This document shows, piece by piece, positions 26,597 through 34,983 of a stretch of DNA of 59,636 nucleotides. A program made the translations under genes and the position numbers. The DNA is taken from NCBI GenBank assembly GCA_036374175.1, contig DASUUH010000105.1:1-59636 (forward strand), read 5' to 3'. Each line of letters opens with the position of its first letter. Position 1 is the stretch's first letter. The notes beneath the pieces are model-generated. The model saw only the letters and a list, made by a program, of their open reading frames with translations, did not search any database and was not told the origin of the DNA. This stretch comes from JASLBX01 sp036374175 (GTDB taxonomy: Bacteria > Actinomycetota > Actinomycetes > Jiangellales > Jiangellaceae).

Positions 26597-28280
26597 CTGG
26601 CTGGCGAGCCCGGCGTTACTACTGATCGCCGGTTCACTGCTGGTGCCGCTGCTGCGGCCGGTGCCGCGCCGGATCTACATGCTGGCACTCCCGGTGGCCA
26701 GCCTGGCGTTGCTGGTGTGGCTGCCGGACGGGGAGTCCGGCCGGGTCGAGATCTTTGACCTCGACCTGGTGACACTGCGCGTCGACAAGTTGTCGTTCGT
26801 ATTTGCGCTCGTCTTTCTGATCGCCGCGATGCTGGCTGTCATCTACTCATGGCACGTCCGCGACAACCTGCAGCATGTGGCGGCGCTGATCTACGCCGGC
26901 GGCGGAATCGGGGCGACACTGGCCGGAGATCTTGTGACGCTACTGCTCTACTGGGAGCTGACGGCGATCTCGTCGGCCTTCCTGATCTGGGCCAGGCGCA
27001 CCGAACGCGCGTTCCGCGTCGGGCTGCGCTACCTGCTGATCCAGGTCAGCTCCGGAGTGCTGCTGTTGGCCGGGATCGCCGTGCACTACTTGACCACGGG
27101 AAACCTCAGCTTCGATGCGATGACCCTGGCCGAGCCAGGTGCCGCGCTGATCCTGGTCGCGTTCGGAATCAAGTGCGCCTTCCCTCTGCTCCACAACTGG
27201 CTACAGGATTCCTATCCGGAGGCCACCGTCACCGGCACCGTCGTGTTGTCGATCTACACCACCAAACTCGCCGTCTACACCCTGGCGCGCGGATTCCCCG
27301 GCACCGAGCAGCTGGTCTGGATCGGCGTGGCGATGACGCTGTTCCCCGTGATCTACGCCGTGATCGAGAACGACCTACGGCGGGTCCTGAGCTACAGCCT
27401 GAATAACCAGCTCGGGTTCATGGTGGTCGGTATCGGCATTGGCACCGAACTGGCCGTCAACGGGGCCGTGGCGCACGCCTTCGCGCACATCATTTACAAG
27501 GCGCTGCTGTTCATGGCGATGGGCGCGGTGCTCTTCCGGGTGGGCACCATCAAAGCCTCGGAGCTGGGGGGCCTCTACCGGACCATGCCGTGGACGACCG
27601 GCTTCTGCATCGTGGGCTCGGCGTCGATCTCGGCGTTCCCGCTGCTGTCCGGATTCGTCACCAAGTCGATGATCCTGTCCGCGGCACTGGAGGACGGACG
27701 GTGGGTGGTCTACGTGCTGCTGCTCGTAGCCTCCGCGGCGGTCGTCGACCACTCTGGCATCAAGGTGCCGTTCTTCGCCTTCTTCAGCCACGACTCCGGT
27801 AAGCGGCCCAAGGAGGCGCCCGCGAACATGCTGGCAGCGATGGGGCTGGCAGCCGCGCTGTGCCTGGCTATCGGGCTGTACCCACAACCGCTCTACGACC
27901 TGCTGCCGAACGCGGTCACGTACTCTGCCTTCACCGGCAGCCACCTGCTCACCCAATTGCAGCTGCTGCTGTTCGCCGTAGCCGGCTTCGTCTTCCTGTA
28001 CCGGCGCGGCTGGTACCCCGTCGAAATCCGGGCGATCAACCTGGATTCGGACTGGAGCTACCGGTGGCTGTTGCCCCGAATGTGGGGGCGCGGTACGCAG
28101 TTGGCTACCCGGGCGCGTCTACACGCCGTTCCGCTGCGCGAGCAGGTTCAGGGCGGGCTGGCCGTCGCGCTTCGGCCGCTCCGGCAACGCGGCTGGCTGG
28201 GGGCGGCCTGGTCGACCGGCGCGATGGTGTGGTGGGTGGCGCTGCTGCTCGGTTTGTACCTCGTACTCGCCTTGCGTTAA
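26589..28280 (+). CDS. Proton-conducting antiporter subunit, NuoL/MnhA-like (third of three)
   Basis: This 563-aa protein is the largest of the three conducting subunits. It shows YWELTAISSAFLIWARRTER (TM5 Glu), IKCAFPLLHNWLQDSYPEAT (TM7 Lys and signature), NDLRRVLSYSLNNQLGFMVVG and HAFAHIIYKALLFMAMGAV. It then continues with FVTKSMILSAALEDGRW and a C-terminal extension with extra helices and an amphipathic stretch, as in NuoL lateral-helix regions. The ATG at 26589 lies inside the previous gene. It is the last gene of the operon. Confidence 0.9.
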   Translation: MADWLASPALLLIAGSLLVPLLRPVPRRIYMLALPVASLALLVWLPDGESGRVEIFDLDLVTLRVDKLSFVFALVFLIAAMLAVIYSWHVRDNLQHVAALIYAGGGIGATLAGDLVTLLLYWELTAISSAFLIWARRTERAFRVGLRYLLIQVSSGVLLLAGIAVHYLTTGNLSFDAMTLAEPGAALILVAFGIKCAFPLLHNWLQDSYPEATVTGTVVLSIYTTKLAVYTLARGFPGTEQLVWIGVAMTLFPVIYAVIENDLRRVLSYSLNNQLGFMVVGIGIGTELAVNGAVAHAFAHIIYKALLFMAMGAVLFRVGTIKASELGGLYRTMPWTTGFCIVGSASISAFPLLSGFVTKSMILSAALEDGRWVVYVLLLVASAAVVDHSGIKVPFFAFFSHDSGKRPKEAPANMLAAMGLAAALCLAIGLYPQPLYDLLPNAVTYSAFTGSHLLTQLQLLLFAVAGFVFLYRRGWYPVEIRAINLDSDWSYRWLLPRMWGRGTQLATRARLHAVPLREQVQGGLAVALRPLRQRGWLGAAWSTGAMVWWVALLLGLYLVLALR

Positions 28281-28347
28281 GCACCGGCAGCCGTTGAGAG
28301 GTAAGTAGCCTGGAACGCAAGGCCAGGCGGCTTTGCCATGCGGCATC

Positions 28348-28384
28348 GGCAGGCGCATTGGCAGGCGGCATTGGCAGGCGCATT
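28348..28384 (+). repeat. Short tandem repeat in the nhaA leader
   Basis: Three consecutive units read GGCAGGCGCATT (28348-28359), GGCAGGCGGCATT (28360-28372) and GGCAGGCGCATT (28373-28384), preceded by a degenerate GCATGCCG-like start at about 28337. The array lies between the last antiporter gene and nhaA and could vary in copy number between strains. Confidence 0.8.
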
Positions 28385-28410
28385 GACGGGTGAGAGCTAG
28401 GGAGCGTTCG

Positions 28411-29703
28411 TTGGCCGTACGTCGAGGAGTATTCGGACGACTGTCGTGGCCCGAGGCCAAATTCATCACCCGCGAGCTGCACAACGAAACAACCGGTGGT
28501 CTATTGCTGCTGCTGGCGGCAACGGCCGCGCTGCTGTGGGCGAACGTGCACCGCGATTCGTACGACCGCGTTTCCGGGATCACGTTCGGCCCCGCCGCGC
28601 TAAACCTCGATCTGAGCTTGGCGACCTGGGCCGCCGACGGGCTACTTGCCATCTTCTTTCTCGTCGTAGGGCTCGAGCTCAAACGCGAGTTGGTGGTCGG
28701 AGAACTCAGCCGGCCTGCTGATGCGTTGCTGCCGATCATCGCAGCGGTGTGTGGAATGGTCTTCCCGGCCGCCGTATACCTGGTGATCAACGCCGGAGCC
28801 GGCGGCGACTTCGGGGGGTGGGCCGTCCCGACGGCAACGGACATTGCCTTCGCTTTGGCTGTGCTCGCCGTCATCGGTTCACGGTTGCCGACCGCCTTGC
28901 GGGCATTCCTGCTGACCCTTGCCGTGGTGGACGACCTGCTGGCCATCAGCATCATCGCCATCTTCTTCACCTCCGACCTGGATTTCCGCGCGCTCGGCGG
29001 TGCATTGGTGCTGCTCGGGGTCTACGCCTGGCTCCAGCGCCGGCGGGTTGCGGCCTGGTGGATCTACGTACCGCTGTTCGTCGTCGCCTGGGGACTGACG
29101 CACGAAAGTGGAGTACACGCAACCGTCGTCGGCGTGGCCTTCGGCCTGCTCACCAGGGTCCGCCACGATCCCGGTGAAGTAGAAGGGCCGGCCGAGCGGC
29201 TCGAACACCGCCTGCGGCCGTACTCAGCAGGGTTCTGCGTTCCTGCGTACGCGCTGTTCGCAGCCGGCGTCACCGTCTCAGGCGAATCCCTACGCGCGGT
29301 GTTCACCGAGCCGATCCCGCTTGGAGTCGTCCTGGGCCTGCTGCTGGGCAAGGGCCTGGGCATCTTCGGCGGCACGTACCTCACCGCGCGCTTCAGCCAT
29401 GCCCGATTGAGTCCGGAACTGAGCTGGACCGATGTGCTCGGGGTTGCGGTACTGGCCGGTATCGGCTTCACCGTGTCCTTGTTGATCGGAGAGCTGGCAT
29501 TCCAAGGAGACGATGTGACGACCGAGCTGGTCAAGGCCGGCGTGCTCATTGGGTCGCTGCTCTCCGCCATCGTCGCCGCCACGATCCTGGCCGTACGCAA
29601 TGCCGCGTACCGGCGCATCTACGCCGAGGAAGTGGTGGACTCGGATCACGATGGCGTGCCTGACGTCTACGAGCGCCATGAATCCGATCGACCGGCCGAC
29701 TGA
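28411..29703 (+). CDS. nhaA: Na+/H+ antiporter NhaA
   Basis: This 430-aa twelve-helix secondary antiporter exchanges cytoplasmic Na+ or Li+ for protons in sodium and pH homeostasis. Conserved elements are FFLVVGLELKRELVVGEL, PTATDIAFALAVLA, and the ion-binding aspartates in LLTLAVVDDLLAISIIAIFF. The later IGFTVSLLIGELAF is also typical. I chose the TTG at 28411 because AGGGAG lies 6 nt before it; a GTG at 28390 is an alternative. The C-terminal tail contains DSDHDGVPDVYE, a calcium-binding-like acidic loop not usual for NhaA. Its placement beside the Mrp-like operon fits a sodium-stress island. Confidence 0.95.
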   Translation: MAVRRGVFGRLSWPEAKFITRELHNETTGGLLLLLAATAALLWANVHRDSYDRVSGITFGPAALNLDLSLATWAADGLLAIFFLVVGLELKRELVVGELSRPADALLPIIAAVCGMVFPAAVYLVINAGAGGDFGGWAVPTATDIAFALAVLAVIGSRLPTALRAFLLTLAVVDDLLAISIIAIFFTSDLDFRALGGALVLLGVYAWLQRRRVAAWWIYVPLFVVAWGLTHESGVHATVVGVAFGLLTRVRHDPGEVEGPAERLEHRLRPYSAGFCVPAYALFAAGVTVSGESLRAVFTEPIPLGVVLGLLLGKGLGIFGGTYLTARFSHARLSPELSWTDVLGVAVLAGIGFTVSLLIGELAFQGDDVTTELVKAGVLIGSLLSAIVAATILAVRNAAYRRIYAEEVVDSDHDGVPDVYERHESDRPAD

Positions 29704-29764
29704 TCTTGCCCGGAGGCGGCCGACGACGGCTAGAGTCAGGGCGTATTGAAGGAGGCGATAGGAC

Positions 29765-30181
29765 GTGACGACTCAGGACGGTGGCCGGCAGGCCGATGCA
29801 TCCGCCATGTCGACCGGACAGCTGATCGCCTCGATCAAGGACGACCTAAGCACGCTGGTCCGCGACGAGGTGGAGCTGGCCAAGGCCGAAATTCGCGAGA
29901 GCGCCACCCGCGCCGGCGTTGGTAGTGCGCTCGGACTGGTTGCCGCCTACGTCGCCATGCTGGCAAGCGTCGTGCTCGTCATCGCGGCCGGCTTCGGGCT
30001 GACCGGGCTCGGCCTGCACCCTGGATGGGCATTCCTCATCATCGGCGGCGCGCTGCTGCTCTTGACGGCGCTACTGCTGCTTATCGCACGCGGCCGGTTC
30101 TCCGGAATGCGGGGGCCCAAGCGGGCCAAACGGGCCGCTGACCGGATTCGCGCCGCGCTACGCCCAGGCCAACGGACGTGA
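29765..30181 (+). CDS. Phage-holin-like small membrane protein (DUF1469)
   Basis: This 138-aa protein has a soluble helical N-terminus (LIASIKDDLSTLVRDEVELAKAEIRE), two membrane helices and a basic C-terminus (RGPKRAKRAADRIRAALR). This pattern belongs to the Actino_PHE/DUF1469 'phage holin family', which is common on actinobacterial chromosomes and is not evidence of a prophage. The start is a GTG at 29765 and the stop overlaps the next gene by 4 nt (GTGA). A similar small membrane gene precedes ephE in M. tuberculosis (Rv3669), from memory. Confidence 0.85.
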   Translation: MTTQDGGRQADASAMSTGQLIASIKDDLSTLVRDEVELAKAEIRESATRAGVGSALGLVAAYVAMLASVVLVIAAGFGLTGLGLHPGWAFLIIGGALLLLTALLLLIARGRFSGMRGPKRAKRAADRIRAALRPGQRT

Positions 30182-31098
30182 GCACCAACGGCGCGCTGAT
30201 CGAGACTGTCGACGTCATCGGGCCATGGGAACATCGGCGGATTGCCGCCAACGGCGCCCGATTCCACGTCGCAACGCTTGGCGATGGCCCGCTGTTGTTG
30301 CTGATCCACGGATTCCCCGAGTTCTGGTGGGCCTGGCGGCATCAGATCGAACCGCTGGCCAAGTCGGGCTGGCGAGTCGCGGCTATGGACCTGCGCGGGT
30401 ACGGCAGCAGTGACAAGACACCACGCGGGTATGACCCGACGAACTTCACTGCCGACGTCACCGGCGTCATCCGATCCCTCGGTGCTCGCGACGCCGTTCT
30501 CGTCGGCCATGACTGGGGCGGCTACGTGGCGTGGGCGACCGCCGTGATCCGTCCGGCACAGGTCCGCGCCCTCGGCGTGCTGTCCATGCCACACCCACTT
30601 GTACTCAACCGGCACCTGCTGCGGGGCCGGCACGCCCGCCACCTGTTGGGCGTCCAGCTGCCGGTCGTGCCCGAGCGCCAGCTCGTGGCCGGCGGCAGCG
30701 CACACGTGGAGAAGCTCCTGCGCCGTTGGTCCGGCCCGGATTCAGGGTTTCCGGACGCCGAGGCTGCTGCCCGCTACCGCGACGCCATGAGCCTGTGGCC
30801 GTCACCGCACTGCGCTTTGGAGTACCAGCGGTGGGTCATTCGGTCGCTGCTTCGGGTGGACGGCCGCCGGTTCGCGCATCGGATGGCCGCGCCAGTGCAG
30901 GTACCAGTGCTGCAGATCCACGGCGGGGCCGATCGAGTGATTCCCGCCGGCCTCGCCGCACGCTCACGCCGCTACGTCGCCGCCCCTTATCGATGGGTGC
31001 GGCTGGACGGAGTAGGCCACTTCCCCCACGAGGAGGTGCCCGACCGTATGACCGCTGAGCTCGTCGACTGGCTCGCCTCGCAACCCACCCCCCGCTGA
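30178..31098 (+). CDS. Alpha/beta hydrolase, epoxide-hydrolase-like (EphE type)
   Basis: This 306-aa alpha/beta-hydrolase has the oxyanion motif LIHGFPEFWWAWRHQ, the nucleophile elbow VGHDWGGYVAW with Asp as nucleophile as in epoxide hydrolases and haloalkane dehalogenases, an acid in HGGADRVIP, and His in GVGHFPHEE. The HGFPEFWW-type oxyanion motif favours epoxide hydrolase. The substrate is unknown. It is coupled to the holin-like gene and convergent with marP with a 1-nt gap, as for Rv3670/Rv3671c. Confidence 0.88.
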   Translation: MSTNGALIETVDVIGPWEHRRIAANGARFHVATLGDGPLLLLIHGFPEFWWAWRHQIEPLAKSGWRVAAMDLRGYGSSDKTPRGYDPTNFTADVTGVIRSLGARDAVLVGHDWGGYVAWATAVIRPAQVRALGVLSMPHPLVLNRHLLRGRHARHLLGVQLPVVPERQLVAGGSAHVEKLLRRWSGPDSGFPDAEAAARYRDAMSLWPSPHCALEYQRWVIRSLLRVDGRRFAHRMAAPVQVPVLQIHGGADRVIPAGLAARSRRYVAAPYRWVRLDGVGHFPHEEVPDRMTAELVDWLASQPTPR

Positions 31099-31099
31099 G

Positions 31100-32278
31100 T
31101 TAGGTGCAGCGGCCAGTGTCCACAGATGAGTCGGCAGACTCCGCCCGCTCGATTGCGTCGCTGATCTCGGCGAGCGACAGGGCGTAGCCGGTGTCCGGGT
31201 CGGTTAGCGACGCGGCGAAGATCATGCCGTAGACCGCCCCTTCATCTGAGATGAGAGGACCGCCGGAATTGCCGGGCTGAACCCGCCCGCGCAGGGAGAC
31301 CACTTCGCGGGTGACCGGCTGTTCCCCGTAGATGTCTCGGCCCATCAGTGCATGCTCACCGCGGACCCGGACCGGCTCGACCGACAGCGGGCCGTTGTTG
31401 GGATAACCCACGACTGCCGCGTCATCACCGGAACGGACGCTGTCGTCCAACTCGAGCACGGCGCGGTCCAGGTCTGGCACCGCGAGCACAGCCACGTCGG
31501 TGTCAGGGTCGAAGAGGACGACTTCGGCGGTCAAGGGATCACCATCGGGGATTCCCACGCGCGGCGACGTGACGCCGGCAACAACGTGAGCATTGGTCAT
31601 GACCCGCTCGGTTCCGATGACGAACGCCGTGCCTTCAATGACCCGATTGCAGTCCGGTGCCCGACCGACCACCTTGACCACGCTCTGTGCCGCCTCGCGA
31701 ATCTCCGGATCGCGGCCCAACGCACCGGATGGCGGGTCGACCTGGAGGATCGGCTCAGGCACCCACGGCGCCACGACCTCTGGGAACCGACCGGATGCGA
31801 CAACCGACTGAAAGGCTTGCCGGAGCCGGTCGGGTGAAACCGGCACCAGATCGTCGACGGCACGCAGGATGCGTGACTCACGCACAGCCGCCGACGCGTG
31901 CGGTATCGCTGAGGTCGAAATGGCCAGCCCCACCGCCCACGTGGCCAGTAGCAGGCCCACTACTCCCAGCAAAGCGCCGCCGAGTGCATCGACGTTGCGA
32001 GCCGGATCTGACGTGACCTGCGATCGCATCCAGCTACCGAGCCAGGCCAGCAGGCCCTGCCCGATCGATGCCACGGCCAGGACCAGCAGGACCGCGAGCA
32101 CCGCGACGCCAAGGCCAGGGCTCAGCCCACCCAGCACCACCGGCGCCAGCAACAACCCGCCGACTGCGCCGCCGACGAATCCGACGAACGAGAGCAGGCC
32201 AACGAGAAAGCCGCGACTCCATCCCGTGTACGCCACCACGATGAGCAGCAGGATGATCAGCCAGTCCACCAGGTTCAT
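31100..32278 (-). CDS. marP: Membrane-anchored periplasmic serine protease MarP
   Basis: This 392-aa protein has four N-terminal membrane helices (CvpA-like, residues about 1-125) followed by a trypsin-like periplasmic domain. The catalytic triad is visible: His in MTNAHVVAG, Asp in DPDTDVAVLAV and Ser in PGNSGGPLISDEG. Cysteines in APDCNRVIEG and in the C-terminal DTGRCT match the redox-controlling disulfide known for M. tuberculosis MarP (Rv3671c), which protects against acid stress. The ATG at 32278 shares a TGATG junction with the upstream Nudix gene. Confidence 0.93.
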   Translation of the reverse strand: MNLVDWLIILLLIVVAYTGWSRGFLVGLLSFVGFVGGAVGGLLLAPVVLGGLSPGLGVAVLAVLLVLAVASIGQGLLAWLGSWMRSQVTSDPARNVDALGGALLGVVGLLLATWAVGLAISTSAIPHASAAVRESRILRAVDDLVPVSPDRLRQAFQSVVASGRFPEVVAPWVPEPILQVDPPSGALGRDPEIREAAQSVVKVVGRAPDCNRVIEGTAFVIGTERVMTNAHVVAGVTSPRVGIPDGDPLTAEVVLFDPDTDVAVLAVPDLDRAVLELDDSVRSGDDAAVVGYPNNGPLSVEPVRVRGEHALMGRDIYGEQPVTREVVSLRGRVQPGNSGGPLISDEGAVYGMIFAASLTDPDTGYALSLAEISDAIERAESADSSVDTGRCT

Positions 32279-32919
32279 CAGAGTTGGACCCCCGAGGGCA
32301 ACGGTTCCACCCGGCTACTGTCCCAGGGCTTGGCCAAACCGGCGGCATCCAGCAAGGCCGCCAGGATGCCGGCGGTGAAGCCCCACACGGTGAGCCCGTT
32401 GACTGCGAACGCCGGCCCGATGTAGCCACTCGGGTGCTGGATCCGCAGCCGGTTGGCCGGGTCGACCAGGTCGGCCAGTGGGACTCGGTGCACTGACGCG
32501 ACCTCCTCTGGGTCCATGACACCTACTGGCGACGGCTCGCGCCACCAGCCGAGTACGGGAGTGACAACGTACCCGCTTGGCGGCAGCCACAATGGCGGCA
32601 TCACTGCCAGCACGTCGACGCCGGCGGTGTCGAGGCCGGTTTCCTCTGCGGCCTCACGGAGTGCCGCTCCGACCGGCCCCTCGTCATCCGGGTCGATGGC
32701 CCCGCCCGGAAACGCCGGCTGGCCAGCGTGACTCCGCAGCGTGTGGGCCCGCTCAATGAGCAGCACGTCCGGGCCGGTCGGGTCGGCCTCACCGAACAGC
32801 ATCAGGACCGCCGATTCGCGGCCGTCGACGCCGTCCGGGCGGGTGTGCCGGGACAACGCACCTGCTCCGGCCTGGCGTGCGGCGCCCACGAGCGGCTGCA
32901 GCCAGTCAGGTGGTGTCAC
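32278..32919 (-). CDS. Nudix hydrolase, CoA-pyrophosphatase-like
   Basis: This 213-aa Nudix enzyme contains the Nudix box GGAIDPDDEGPVGAALREAA continuing EETGLD, embedded after HAGQPAFPGG, the arrangement of the CoA/NADH pyrophosphatase (NudL, YeaB) subgroup. It probably hydrolyses CoA derivatives to 3',5'-ADP and phosphopantetheine. GGAGG precedes the GTG at 32919; longer upstream frame was rejected because it overlaps nth. It overlaps nth by 4 nt and marP by 1 nt, so nth, the Nudix gene and marP form an operon as in the Rv3674c-Rv3671c region. Confidence 0.9.
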   Translation of the reverse strand: MTPPDWLQPLVGAARQAGAGALSRHTRPDGVDGRESAVLMLFGEADPTGPDVLLIERAHTLRSHAGQPAFPGGAIDPDDEGPVGAALREAAEETGLDTAGVDVLAVMPPLWLPPSGYVVTPVLGWWREPSPVGVMDPEEVASVHRVPLADLVDPANRLRIQHPSGYIGPAFAVNGLTVWGFTAGILAALLDAAGLAKPWDSSRVEPLPSGVQL

Positions 32920-33620
32920 GGACCCTCCTTGACGAGTTTGGCCGCAACTTTCGGGTCGGTTGGGCCTTCGCCGTACGAGGGGCACCACCGAGCAAGCGCA
33001 CACGCGCCACATGCCGGTCGTCGGGAATGGCATCGCCGCCGCCCGTGCCAGATCAGCCTGTGCGAGAGGATCGTCCACTCCTTCTTCGGAATCAAGGCAC
33101 CGACCTCAGCCTCGAGCTTGTCTGGATCGGTCTGGTTCGTCCAGCCGAAGCGCCTGGCCAGCCGCCCGAAATGGGTGTCCACGGTGATCCCCGGCACTCC
33201 GAAGGCATTGCCGAGCACGACATTGGCCGTCTTGCGGCCGACACCGGGCAGCGACACGAGATCCGCCATTCGGCCAGGCACCTCGCCACCGAACCGCTCG
33301 TCGATGGCTTTGGCCAAGCCGATGATGGACTTGGTCTTCGCCCGGAAGAACCCAAGCGACAGGATGATCTGCTCGACGTCTTCGGGGTCGGCGGCGGCCA
33401 GATCGGACGGGGTGGGGTATTTGGCGAACAGGATCGGCGTGGTGGCATTGACGCGCACATCGGTCGTCTGTGCCGAAAGCACTGTTGCGACGAGCAGTTC
33501 GTAGGGTGAGGTGAAGTCCAGCTCACAGTGCGCGTCTGGGTACATCTCGGCCAGCTCACGGTTCATCCGCCGGGCGCGGCGCACCAGGGCCAGTCGGGAC
33601 TCCGTCGGATTCTGCGGCAC
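32916..33620 (-). CDS. nth: Endonuclease III (DNA glycosylase/AP lyase)
   Basis: This 234-aa base-excision repair enzyme removes oxidised pyrimidines. The catalytic lysine is in LPGVGRKTANVVLG (helix-hairpin-helix) and the catalytic Asp in VDTHFGRLARR. A 4Fe-4S cluster loop is intact: C-X6-C-X2-C-X5-C in CHSRRPACGACALARWC. The start is a GTG at 33620. It is the first gene of the operon and divergent from crp, the conserved actinobacterial arrangement. Confidence 0.96.
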   Translation of the reverse strand: MPQNPTESRLALVRRARRMNRELAEMYPDAHCELDFTSPYELLVATVLSAQTTDVRVNATTPILFAKYPTPSDLAAADPEDVEQIILSLGFFRAKTKSIIGLAKAIDERFGGEVPGRMADLVSLPGVGRKTANVVLGNAFGVPGITVDTHFGRLARRFGWTNQTDPDKLEAEVGALIPKKEWTILSHRLIWHGRRRCHSRRPACGACALARWCPSYGEGPTDPKVAAKLVKEGP

Positions 33621-33684
33621 CTGCTAAGCCTACGGTTTAGCGCGTGGGCGAAGCCCTTCGTCCCAGTACCCTGACCCGGCGGCG

Positions 33685-33700
33685 TGTGATCTGCGACACT
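33685..33700. promoter_or_regulatory. CRP-like site in the nth-crp intergenic region
   Basis: TGTGATCTGCGACACT matches TGTGA-N6-TCACA at 8 of 10 positions. A possible -10 hexamer TAGGCT starts at 33700, so the site would cover the promoter of crp (start codon at 33736), consistent with autoregulation by the encoded Crp. The site is also upstream of nth. Confidence 0.45.
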
Positions 33701-33735
33701 AGGCTGGCACCAGATCCCTTGGAGGAGGCCTGGCG

Positions 33736-34410
33736 GTGAACGACGTGCTGAGGAGCGCGCTGCTGTTCCGCGAGCTCGACGACGAAGCTGCCTCGGCGCT
33801 GCGCGCGTCCATGGTCGAGGTGAAACTCGCCCGTGGCGAGGTGCTCTTTCGAGAGGGTGACGACGGCGACCGGATCTACGTGGTGGTCAGTGGCAAGGTC
33901 AAGCTCGGCCGCACCGCCCCGGACGGTCGGGAGAACCTCCTCGCCGTGCTCGGGCCGGGCCAGATGTTCGGTGAACTGTCGCTGTTCGATCCCGGCCCGC
34001 GGTCGGCGACCGCCAGCGCGGTGAGCGAGACGACCCTGCTCGGCTTGGGCCACGAAGACCTCCTGCCCTGGCTGACGGGCCGGCCCGAGGTGGCCCGGAA
34101 CCTGCTGGCCCAGTTCGCCCAGCGCCTGCGTCGGTCCAACGACACGCTGGCCGATCTGGTGTTCGCCGATGTGCCCGGCCGGGTGGCCAAACAGTTGCTC
34201 GACCTGTCCGAGCGGTTCGGCGTCCCGTCCGCGGAGGGCGTGCGGGTGATGCACGAGCTGACTCAGGAAGAGCTGGCCCAGCTCGTCGGGGCGTCCCGCG
34301 AGACCGTCAACAAGGCGCTGGCCGACTTTGTCAGCCGCAACTGGATAAAGCTGGAATCGCGCTCGGTTGTCCTGCTCGACATCGAGCGCCTGCGCCGTCG
34401 CGCCCGCTAA
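33736..34410 (+). CDS. crp: Crp/Fnr-family transcriptional regulator (cAMP receptor protein)
   Basis: This 224-aa regulator has an N-terminal cyclic-nucleotide-binding beta-roll (GEVLFREGDDGDRIYVVVSG, and the phosphate-binding cassette MFGELSLFDPGPRSATASAV) and a C-terminal winged helix-turn-helix (LTQEELAQLVGASRETVNKA). The cassette with GELSLFDPGPRSATA fits cAMP binding. Its length and position opposite nth match mycobacterial Rv3676 and corynebacterial GlxR, global regulators of carbon metabolism. The GTG at 33736 has GGAGGAGG upstream. No FeS cysteines occur near the N-terminus, so it is not Fnr-like. Confidence 0.95.
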   Translation: MNDVLRSALLFRELDDEAASALRASMVEVKLARGEVLFREGDDGDRIYVVVSGKVKLGRTAPDGRENLLAVLGPGQMFGELSLFDPGPRSATASAVSETTLLGLGHEDLLPWLTGRPEVARNLLAQFAQRLRRSNDTLADLVFADVPGRVAKQLLDLSERFGVPSAEGVRVMHELTQEELAQLVGASRETVNKALADFVSRNWIKLESRSVVLLDIERLRRRAR

Positions 34411-34421
34411 CCACCCCCCTG

Positions 34422-34506
34422 CCGTTCGATCACGTTCGGCAGACGGCGCGACGTACCTACATGCATGCAGCCATGTAGGTACGTCGCCAAGACTGGTGGG
34501 CGGCCC
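34422..34506 (+). repeat. Palindromic interspersed repeat, copy B
   Basis: This copy starts CCGTTCGATCACGTTCGGC, 11 nt after the crp stop, has a perfect 16-bp stem GCGACGTACCTACATG (34448-34463) with its complement (34472-34487) and an 8-nt loop, and ends TGGTGGGCGGCCC. Relative to copy A the stem carries C:G instead of G:C at the middle position (ACCTAC/GTAGGT versus AGCTAC/GTAGCT), a compensated change. It lies between crp and the convergent 149-aa gene and could end both transcripts. Confidence 0.92.
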
Positions 34507-34533
34507 ACTCGGAGGCCGCGGCGATCCGAATCG

Positions 34534-34983
34534 CTACTGAACCGGCCGCAGGCCCAGGGCGTCGCGGACGAGCTCGACGGCCGTGGCCGGCGCCGGTAGC
34601 TCGCCGGAACTCACGGTCAGCCCGTCGACAATGATGGCGGCATAGGCGGGCCCGCGGAGCACTGCCTTGATCGCATCGCCCCACCCCATGCCCCGGCGAC
34701 GGACGTCTTTGGCTATCGCCGGGGCCAGGTAGAGGTGATTGCGGGGATCGACGATCTCGAGATCGACGTCGGACGGCAGGTTCTCGCGCAGCGCCAGGTA
34801 GACCCGGGCGAGTGGGTCCCAATCGTCCCGCTCACCGAACCCCTGGTGCGCCTCGTGGTGGGTGGGATTGATGCAGAGGCCTTTGGTGGACCCGCCGCCG
34901 CAGCAGCCTGCACCGACACCGTCGGACATGTCCCACGGCCGGATGAGCAGGACCCGGTGAGCGGGTCCACCAGATTCGGTCAC
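34534..34983 (-). CDS. Small Cys-rich protein coupled to cstA, possible ArsD-like thioredoxin fold
   Basis: This 149-aa protein is not firmly recognised. It starts with a beta strand RVLLIRPWD and a glycine-rich cysteine loop with C27, C28 and C37 (GAGCCGGGSTKGLCINP). It ends with AYAAIIVDGLTVSSGELP, which resembles the LPLILVDGEVVLSGRYP segment of ArsD, a thioredoxin-fold metallochaperone. A metal- or redox-handling role is therefore possible but only by analogy. Its ATG overlaps the cstA stop by 4 nt, so it depends on cstA expression. The usual small CstA partner, YbdD/DUF466, is absent here. Confidence 0.75.
   Translation of the reverse strand: MTESGGPAHRVLLIRPWDMSDGVGAGCCGGGSTKGLCINPTHHEAHQGFGERDDWDPLARVYLALRENLPSDVDLEIVDPRNHLYLAPAIAKDVRRRGMGWGDAIKAVLRGPAYAAIIVDGLTVSSGELPAPATAVELVRDALGLRPVQ

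Noticed and set aside
29765..30181. Holin-like gene considered as evidence of a prophage
   Set aside because: The family is an ordinary chromosomal membrane protein in actinobacteria, and no other phage gene is nearby.
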